Of a DNA stretch of 64,000 nt, positions 56,890-64,000 are shown one piece after another (the first letter of the stretch is position 1; each line of letters begins with the position of its first letter). The position numbers were made by a program, and so were the translations under genes. Source of the DNA: Aegilops tauschii subsp. strangulata (taxonomy: Eukaryota; Streptophyta; Magnoliopsida; Poales; Poaceae); NCBI RefSeq assembly GCF_002575655.3, contig NC_053036.3:155658627-155722626 (forward strand), written 5' to 3'. Under the pieces are notes generated by a model. The model saw only the letters and a list, made by a program, of their open reading frames with translations, was not told the origin of the DNA and made no database searches.

Positions 56890-57237
56890 ACACGCTCTAC
56901 CGTGCGGATCCTCCTCCAGCCATGCACTAAATTACTCACTTTCGCCGACGTGTGGGACAGCCAGCATCGGGGTCCACCAGCCATGCACTAAATTACTCTG
57001 TAGTAGAGTGTGGTAGACTACCCCGATCGAAGCGCCATAGTAATTCCCAGTGAGCCATCAAATCACAAAACCCCCTCCTTTCCAGCAGTAAGTTGGACGG
57101 ACGAAGCAACCATCATTTCACTCTTCTCTCTCAGCTTCCTCTCTACCCAACTCGCTTCTCCCTCATCTTGTTCCTCATTTCTTCAAGAAAACCCCGACCT
57201 GCTTCTGCCATTGTTCTTGTCTCCCATAGAAGGAAAG
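56890..57237 (+). promoter_or_regulatory. Duplicated upstream region and mutated first exon, copy 1
   Basis: This parallels 60830-61085: both have AGCGCCA(T/C)AGTAAT, GAGCCATCAAATCACAAA, AGTAAG(T/C)TGGACGGACGAAG, CTTCTCCCTCATCT and GAAAACCCC. In the second copy the next element is ATGGAGAACCAG/GTACG. Here it is ATAGAAGGAAAG/GTGAG (57226-57237), with the same 12-base length and donor but with ATA in place of ATG. Transcription may start here, but this first start codon is lost. Confidence 0.65.
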
Positions 57238-57376
57238 GTGAGCGCATCAATGGTGTTGATTCTGGCCAAGGCCCGATCTTGCAACCCCGAGACTGATCCT
57301 ATAACTCCCTCTCTTTTCTTCTTTTGGGTTTGTGATTATGGTTTCTTTTCTTTTATTTCTATTTGACAGTTTCTTG

Positions 57377-58481
57377 ATGGATGCTGGAGCACTGGCCGAA
57401 GTGATGTCTATGGCTCTGGCCAAAACCGTCGAGGCTCATGGTACGAAGAAGAGCAAGCACTCCGCCGAGACTACCGCAGACAAGCTCAAAGCCATCACCC
57501 TATCCAAGCCCCCCTCATCGGAATCCCTCATTAAGCAAGTCCAGGTAATATCTCTTCTTGACGATTTTTTCTCGATCTTGATCGTGTTTTTTCATCTAAC
57601 ACGCAGTACTATTACCAGTAGTACAACTTTCTGGGTGATCTTGCATGTGATTTTTGTGTGCCAAATGACGGTTCTAAATTCCTCTTTTGACCAAAACATG
57701 CGAGAGGTTGACACTGATTTCTTATAGATTACTTTCAACTACTCCCTCTGTCCCAAATTTCTTGTCTTAGATTTGTCTAGATACGGATGTATCTAATACT
57801 AAAATGTGACTTGATACATCCGTATCTAGACGAATCTAAGACAAGAATTTTGGGACGGAGGGAGTACTTTATGAACATCAATGCTACCTTTGAAGAGGGT
57901 ATATTTGCCTCAGTAACTTGTGTTATGGATATTGCAAGTAATCCCTCTGCTCTCATGCCTTTGAAGACATGTTCTAGTGTCTTTGTTCACTCATTTCTGT
58001 GCGTATATGTAGTCATATATGGAGTATAATATCGAAAATCATCTTATATTTCTGAACGGAGGTAGTAATAAAATATGGTTTCTATTTGAATTAGAACCAG
58101 GTCCGCGGTGGAGATGAAGTTCTCAAAGTCATGCCATGTGAACTCGAAGACCCGAGAATGAGTTCTACTGCTAAACTATCCAGCTGCTGTGTCCTTGTCA
58201 CCACGTGTCCTGAACTAGTGTTTTCCTGTAGCATTGTTGTCAGGCGTGTTCTCGAGGCTGTAGTTGACCACAACAATTTCCTGGCCGTGCCTTCGATTAC
58301 GAAGGGTGTGGTTCTTGTAAAGCTTCCCAACAAATCTGATGTGGCATGTCTTCATGATCGTGTTTATGAGTGGAAAGACCACTCTGTTAGGTTCTCCAAG
58401 GTTGACGAGATGGTGATGGTGCATGTAGACATCTCTCACGAAGTCCATTGCCTAGTCAGTTATGCGGGGTTCATCCCATAA
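57377..58481 (+). CDS. Unrecognised two-exon gene, 182 residues
   Basis: Exon 57377-57544 starts at ATG (MDAGALAEVMSMALAKTVEA) after an AG acceptor at 57369 and ends at donor CAG/GTAATA. Exon 58101-58481 follows acceptor CCAG and stops at TAA. The junction is phase 0. The N-terminal part is Lys/Ser/Thr-rich. The second exon encodes a mixed alpha/beta-looking domain (ITKGVVLVKLPNKSD, VRFSKVDEMVMVHVD) that I cannot name. It shares an upstream region with the B3-like gene at 61074 but not its coding sequence, so it may have been captured into the cluster or be a separate gene. A MITE lies in its intron. Confidence 0.5.
57740..57866. mobile_element. Stowaway-like MITE in an intron
   Basis: TA-flanked, 127 bp, with nearly perfect inverted ends (CTCCCTCTGTCCCAAATTTC and AATTTTGGGACGGAGGGAG) and a long inner palindrome (TAGATACGGATGTATC / GATACATCCGTATCTA). 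It lies between the two exons of the gene at 57377-58481. Confidence 0.95.
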
Positions 58482-58749
58482 GTCGTGGCAAGAAATAGTC
58501 TGCAGAGTTCAATTAGTGCAACTTTGCTTGTCTGTAGTAAGTACTATTGTTTAGTACTTGATTTGTGTTTGTGAACCTTGTATTGTTTATTAGTGCTGCC
58601 GCTTTTGGTGTGTGGTCAGTCCCGAGAACGGTCTATGTTAAAGTCTGTCCACTCAATTCAGTCTGTTTATTTTGAAGTATCTAGATCATATTTTTTGTTA
58701 GGACGGTTTATCAATTATGGTTACACTCCAATATCTGTATGCATTGCAG

Positions 58750-60045
58750 GGTTTATCGCACCCACCAGGATTTCCAGTCCCATGGATGTTCGGTCCATAC
58801 GATTTGTCACGACCTTTGGACTGTCCTGCTTGTGGTGCCACCCGTAGTTGGACGATCAATCTTCTGTTTAGTACTTCAACATAGTGATTTCCTGGTAAGG
58901 ATTCACTCGTGTCACATCAAGTAAATCTTATTGATTTACTGTCTAAATCTTATTGATTTAATGTCATGTTTTCTTTCTTTTCCTGCAATTTTACGATGCG
59001 GGTTTTGCCATGTGACATTCATCACAGAATAAACCGTTTGGTTTGCTCTACGATGGCTATTTTTGCAGGTTTCACTTCTTATGTCGTGTCAGTAACGAAG
59101 GCACTGTCCATCACTTATATTACTGGAAAAAATTGGATCAGTCTATTGTCTGAGTACAAGCTGAATCCCTATGATGAACTGCAGTTTGGTTTAACAAAAA
59201 CGCCACAATTAATCCTTCTCGCGTTTAAAAGAAATGAAGAAAAAAACTGGATCACGGTCACGAAGCCTAGTCAAGTTAGAAAGCTGATCATAGCAGACCA
59301 GACACGATCGTCGCTGTCTCGCACATCGGTACCACCTTCAGCAATGGATCGAGCACCGACAGTTGCTCTAGCACTGACAGCAGCAGCAGCTCAGTCTGAT
59401 CCAGCTAAGGATTGGGCACCGACCGCATCAGCGGATCAGGCTGATCTACCGGAGGATCGGGCATCGACACCGGCACCTGCTCCGACATCGACACCAGCTC
59501 TACAAGGAGCACCATCTCCGGCAGCAGCAGCGGCTTTGGCACCTGCACCAACACTTGCACTTGCATCTGCTCCGGCCCATGCAGCGGCAACCGAACGAGC
59601 AGTTGCCCCGGCAACAGACTGGGCTGCAGTTCGCACTTCATATACCAAAGTCCTTACAAAAACCGACATGTCCACCTTCTTGGTAAGCATTGGCCGCCCA
59701 AGTGTTTTTTTCTTTTTTCTTTCCATGTTGTTTCGCATGATTCACTGTGTTGATCTAACTATTTGGGTATGTCTTCTTGTTTGCAAACACAGAATTCCTA
59801 GAGCAACGAGGGAGTCGTTCAACAATCCGGGCGACAACGGCCAAGTTTCTCTTACCATGCGCAGCTTTGGTGTGAATGAACCTGCTCAATATACCGTAAG
59901 TACAAAGGATGGTCGCATGATGATTGATGCTAAAGGATGGTCAAGGTTCAAATCTAAATCATATCTTGCGGTAGGGGATGATCTCAAAATCGAACTTTCT
60001 CGGCAAGGAGAGCTAGTCCAAATCAACTTTGAAATTCTTCAGTAG
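58750..60045 (+). pseudogene. B3-domain-like gene, first copy, probably broken
   Basis: A candidate exon 58750-58894 holds a CPAC motif in one frame and CLVLQHSDFL in another, matching CPKC...LMLPQDF of the paralogue at 61208 only if a frameshift is accepted. The exon from 59069 (AG acceptor) to 59682 encodes SITYITGKNWISLLSEYKLN, which aligns with the paralogue's TWINFLKCYGLKVG, then a Pro/Ala/Thr-rich linker. The last exon (to 60045) encodes a B3-like end: DAKGWSRFKSKSYLAVGDDL, then VQINFEIL. The obvious intron 59683-59792 is 110 bases, so normal splicing gives AAT TCC TAG. A weak acceptor at 59813-59814 would keep the frame. B3 proteins bind DNA in the nucleus; this one would be REM-like. 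Confidence 0.5.
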
Positions 60046-60829
60046 CAACATGCAACTGCCGAACTGATCTATCCTACGAGAGATTTTGATGTAATAATCT
60101 TGCATGGTGAAACAAGTGTCCTGTGTGTATAAGTAATACGACAATATTATTTATCACATGGTATATCATTGATAGAATTGCAACTCTCATTGCTGGTTAG
60201 GAATTGTCGTTCGATTTCATTCAAACAGCTGCCGTGCTTTATTCAATTTTGTGTATTCGCCTTGCGACAGCATCTAAAACCAGCGTCGTACCGATCGCTT
60301 GGAATATGAAAAGCGCTGAGGTAGAACACATGGGGCCCCAAACATGCAGGGTGGGCCTGCGGCCCAAAGTCCAGAACCGTGAGCCTGTCTGAGTATTATA
60401 TTCCCAGCTGAACCCCCGTAATGCCCGTGCGTTGCACGTAACATCAAGATGCATTTGTATGAGTATTTTATCTTGTGAGAGAAAAGGATGAACGAGGGAA
60501 GGCCTTATTTGCAAAAGTGGAGAGGTGTGTGGGCACCTTTTTGCAAAATTGCCATAGTTTCCTTCCTATCCGTCAGATATAAATCGGACGGCCTATATTG
60601 CAAGATGGCAGTCACACCATCATCACCAACTCATCTATACTGTGTTAAAAACGACTCTGTTTTTTATAACTATATATGTTATATATATTCCCCTTGATTT
60701 TTCTTATGTATAAAGTTGTGATATAAAAGATTTGTATATTTCTTTACAGAGGGAGTATCTGTCTGTCAAAAATATATTTTTGTGTAACTAGTTACTCCTG
60801 TCATTCTACTTCCTTTCGCTGATATGTGG
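60046..60829. other. Spacer between the two B3-like genes
   Basis: No gene is supported. It contains the 3' flank of the first copy. A short GGAGGGAGTAT-like end near 60747-60757 may be the remnant of a Stowaway-type MITE. Confidence 0.35.
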
Positions 60830-61073
60830 GGCATCGGCAACGGGGTCCACGTGCCATATGCAAAAATTAGAGTGCACAACTGCACGGTAGACACACCCCG
60901 GTCATAGCGCCACAGTAATGCCCAATGAGCCATCAAATCACAAACCCCCCCTTCCAGCTTTAGCAGTAAGCTGGACGGACGAAGCGGCAATATTTCACTC
61001 GGCCTGAATCCCCTTCTCCCTCATCTGCTTGTTCAGAGAAAACCCCCTCTCGGCGATTGCATAGGGTTTTCTC
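60830..61073 (+). promoter_or_regulatory. Upstream region of the second B3-like gene (duplicated copy 2)
   Basis: Parallel to 56890-57225, with GGTCCACGTG, GAGCCATCAAATCACAAAC, CAGTAAGCTGGACGGACGAA and CTTCTCCCTCATCTG. It leads straight to ATG 61074. Conservation between the copies suggests a promoter and 5' UTR. No clear TATA box can be fixed. Confidence 0.5.
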
Positions 61074-62485
61074 ATGGAGAACCAGGTACGAATTCTTCAT
61101 CCATCCCCGATAAATCCAAGTCCCTTGGTAGCGGGTAATCCTAGGATGGCAGCCGCCGCCGTTGATGCATTTTTCTTCCTACTGAATCTAGTGTGTTTCA
61201 TTTGCAGTGCCCAAAGTGCGAGGACCCTACAGGTTTCTGCGCCCTCGGCGAGACGCCACACTTGTTCCTTCTCATGCTACCACAGGATTTTAAAACGCGC
61301 ACAGTATGTTCCTAGAATCCTCTTTTCTATCCGGGAGGGTGGGTTTTCTTAACATGCTGTCGACTAATTTGGAAATTTGGATTGCTATATTTGGAAAAAG
61401 GTACTACTAGTACGATGGTCAACACTGACATGAAGGAGGAAGTTATTTCTAGATTTGGATAGGGAATACATTGTGTTCTCATATTATTTTTCCTACAGTG
61501 CATTATTTTCTCTGCCAGAACACATGTACTCAAGATGCTCGGCCTTGCCATAACTGAATACACCAGTTTAATGGTCACAGTGAAGACAAGCCATGGATAT
61601 AAGTTCCGAGTTGGGTTCATGAACCAAGAAGATCGCTGCTTTTTTTTATGGCCGAACTTGGATAAACTTTCTCAAGTGTTACGGACTAAAAGTTGGCGCA
61701 CGAATGTTGATGGAAATAGCAGAACCTGGTCTCATCTTCACTGCGGACTTCCACCCCAACGTCGTTCCAATTGTTCATCCATGTTAGTTTTGTATCTGGT
61801 TCTTGCTTGTTGCCTCGATTACTTCTTAATCCACCTATTCTGTCTAACTAATCACAATTTAACTTTGGAAGTAGCAACGAATCTCTCACGAAGATGCTAC
61901 TTCTAACTAATATTTTCTTATAATTGGTGGCATGTGTAGGTTTTTTCAGAGTTAAGCAGGCTGCTCGTTTGTTATTCTGTAACAACTTGGCTGTTACTGA
62001 TGGCACTGAAGTTGACTGGGACGACATCCACAAGTTCCTACACTTTATTGATCGTCTTGAGGTCCTTGTGGGGGGTTTCAATGGTGGAAGGCCACGTGGG
62101 ATATGTGTGCCACTGCTGCACTCGTTGAACAGGTCCAACTGTGTCGAGAAACTTACGGTACGAGCTATTTTCTGTTATATATGTTGTTCATAAACTATTG
62201 CTTATACACAGTTTTACAGCTGTCATCTTCTTGAAACAGAAACTGCCCAGTTCTATTGTTCCTATACAGATGCCTGACCATGGTCGGGTCAGACTTGCGC
62301 TTGGTCACAACATGATGTTTATGTCGACCTACTCCATTCCCCTTGGAGGTGAAAAGATACTTATTCATGGGTGGTCTCAAATAATTAAGGCCCGTCCATC
62401 TTGGAGAATAGGACAGAAGATTATGTTCCTGCTTTTCCATGGCTCTAAAGCGAATATCCTGTTTATTGACCACATTGCGAGATGA
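61074..62485 (+). pseudogene. B3-domain (REM-like) gene, five exons, one 1-base frameshift
   Basis: Exons 61074-61085, 61208-61303, 61499-61782, 61940-62157 and 62240-62485 all have GT-AG borders with phases 0, 0, 1, 0. The product would be about 284 residues. It has an N-terminal CPKCEDPTGFC motif, a first B3-like domain (LFLLMLPQDF; SHGYKFRVGF; TWINFLKCYGLKVG), an acidic linker (VTDGTEVDWDDIHKF), and a second B3-like domain (GRVRLALGH; HGWSQIIKARPSWRIGQKIM; ANILFIDHI). Exon 3 changes frame at a run of eight Ts (61641-61648). With seven Ts the frame and the exon 3/4 phase both fit; with eight, the frame continues into the intron. B3 proteins are plant DNA-binding regulators. Target and role are unknown. 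It is either a recent pseudogene or an assembly error in a homopolymer. Confidence 0.65.
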
Positions 62486-64000
62486 AGCCGCTTTCAGAAG
62501 GTTGTGGATGCGCAGGGTGGCGCCTGGGCCTTGTCCTGGGGCTTGGCGGCCTCACCCTTGGTTAACTGTAGGCAAAGTAGCATTGTTCGAGGCGTGCTTT
62601 GTACGGTTGAACCTATATAAGTACTCATACTGCTTTCAGCTATGGTTGTTAAGTGCCCCTGCTGGTTTCAGTTAAGGTTGTCAAGTACTCCTGCTGCTTT
62701 TATAGTCTGTCGTGTTTCTTCAGTCCTGTCCTCCTCCAGCCGCCAAAACCAAACCAGTGCCGGCGGGGCCGCCTGCTTCCACCTCCCACGGCTGGCTGCG
62801 CCTCAGCGCACGCATCGCCGCCCCACCGTCTCCTAAATCATTAACGCCAACGTCCGAGGCCTCGCCGTCGTCCTCCGCGCGCTTTGGTGCGCTCGCCGCG
62901 GCGCTGCCCTCTCGCGTTGTCAACATGGTCAACAAACAACAGGAATCGGCAGAAGTACGTGGAGAGGATGACAGTACGGGCCCACCATGTCAGCGTATGG
63001 AAATATAAAATGCTTCCTCCCAGTGTTTTCCTGACATCTGGGACCGACGATATTGTGAGCATATATAGTCAATAGACAAGAGAACAACACAAGATCGGCT
63101 GACACCTGGGACGTAGCTGCTCGAGCAGTATTTTTTTGTTATTGTTGAGACGGAGCAGGGTTTGAATTGGGCTGTGGCCCATCTAGCCCAGGCTTATATT
63201 TTATGTTCACCATGTGACCAGCCCAGCTATTTTTCTTCGTGAAAATGAGCCTAGTTTATTTTTTCTGAAGAATACCCAATCCAGGCCTATTTATTTTTCT
63301 ACGCCCTGATGGGCTGCAACTCTTTCAAGATGCCTGCAAATCTTGAAAGTAATATGAAATGGGTTGTAAATATAAAAACAGATGACAAATTGGCAGTTAC
63401 TTTATAATTTCTGAATTTTTTCACATTTTCAGATTCCTATTTCACTGGGCATTAACCTAATTTAAATATATCTTCAAAGTACTTTAAATCTGGCTTGACA
63501 TTTCGGTATTAAAAATAGTTTGGAACCCATAGAAATATGCGAAATTGGCCCTGGCCAACCAAAAAAATGGAGTGCACTAAATTGCATAAGAAGTCGCAAT
63601 GAGCTATATAAAAATTATTAAAAAAAGAGGGAATGGTCTGACTTATGGGCCTATTAAGTTGACGCATATGCAAGATTTTTTTAGTTATTATATACGTCAA
63701 CAAACGATTCTAGCAGACGTAACCGTTGGATGTCAATCCAACGGCCGTCGTGTTTCTTCAATCTCTGATCTTCTTGCTCCAGCCGGCAAATCCAACGCCG
63801 GCGGGACCGCCTGCTTCCGCCTCCCGTGCAGGCCTCACCGCCCCCTACTACTCCCACTGCTGGCCAGGGCATCCCTCTACTCACCCACACCCCCTGTTAT
63901 TCTACGGCGACAGCAGCCTCACATCGCAGCCGAACAAGTGAACCCTCGTACTCCTCTCCGCGTGGGCATCCACTGCCGCGTCTTCCCCGGCTCCATGTTG
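62486..64000. other. 3' flank and right end, with a duplicated GC-rich segment
   Basis: No complete gene. A Pro/Ala/Ser-rich plus-strand segment occurs twice, at about 62700-62880 and 63745-63870, each with GCCGGCGGG(G/A)CCGCCTGCTTCC, in the manner of the 5' end of a gene and its partial duplicate. Short direct repeats occur at 62640-62700 (AAGTGCCCCTGCTGG / AAGTACTCCTGCTGC). The section 63100-63700 is AT-rich with scattered GGGC/GCCC phrases and nothing I can assign. Confidence 0.4.

Noticed and set aside
1..64000. Bacterial-type features (operons, CRISPR arrays, toxin-antitoxin or phage modules)
   Set aside because: No direct-repeat/spacer array, no tightly packed co-directional ORFs and no ribosome binding sites were seen. 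Introns, LTR elements and MITEs show a plant nuclear genome.

Overview
This is plant nuclear DNA, almost certainly from a Triticeae grass (wheat, Aegilops, barley or a relative). The evidence is nested LTR retrotransposons of recognisable Triticeae type, CACTA elements, Stowaway-like MITEs with TA target sites, GT-AG introns and an organellar tRNA insert. There are no operons, ribosome binding sites or CRISPR arrays. Transposon family names are from memory and were not checked against a database.

Layout. 1-3788 is the 3' end of a Sabrina/WHAM-type LTR element. 3789-7298 is the 3' end of a Tat-lineage-like gypsy element carrying a multi-exon gene on the strand opposite to its LTR. 7299-10792 holds older retroelement debris. 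10793-25113 is a second antisense Tat-type ORF, split by a 14-kb chromovirus compound (10868-24896). That compound has a near-intact gag-pol frame, an extra leader ORF and LTRs in inverted orientation. 25114-26250 is the tail and LTR of the second Tat-type element. 26959-30950 is a WHAM-type LTR plus internal tail on the minus strand. About 30951-31427 is an organelle-derived insert with trnfM and trnN. Two same-orientation CACTA elements start at 31541 and 37121; each has remains of a minus-strand Transposase_24-like gene. A third relic of that kind lies at about 44.9-48.6 kb.

From about 48.4 kb the DNA becomes less repetitive and more gene-like. It holds a diverged pair of 2.3-2.5 kb repeats, a tandem array of foldback units (53781-54705), a Pro/Val/Ala-rich ORF (51215-51925) and a small cluster at 57-62.5 kb. 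The cluster contains one unrecognised two-exon gene and two B3-domain-like genes, with duplicated upstream regions. The best model (61074-62485, five exons) has compatible splice phases throughout only if one T in a run of eight is ignored. The other B3-like copy has phase conflicts, and the duplicated first exon at 57226 has ATA where the paralogue has ATG. The cluster therefore looks like a decaying local duplication.

The strongest unexplained structure is the 10868-24896 compound. Both outer ends are LTR 3' (U5-type) ends, it is flanked by the 5-bp repeat CCCCC, and its removal restores the reading frame of the ORF it interrupts. It therefore looks like one insertion, yet with LTRs in a head-to-head arrangement that a normal LTR retrotransposon does not have.
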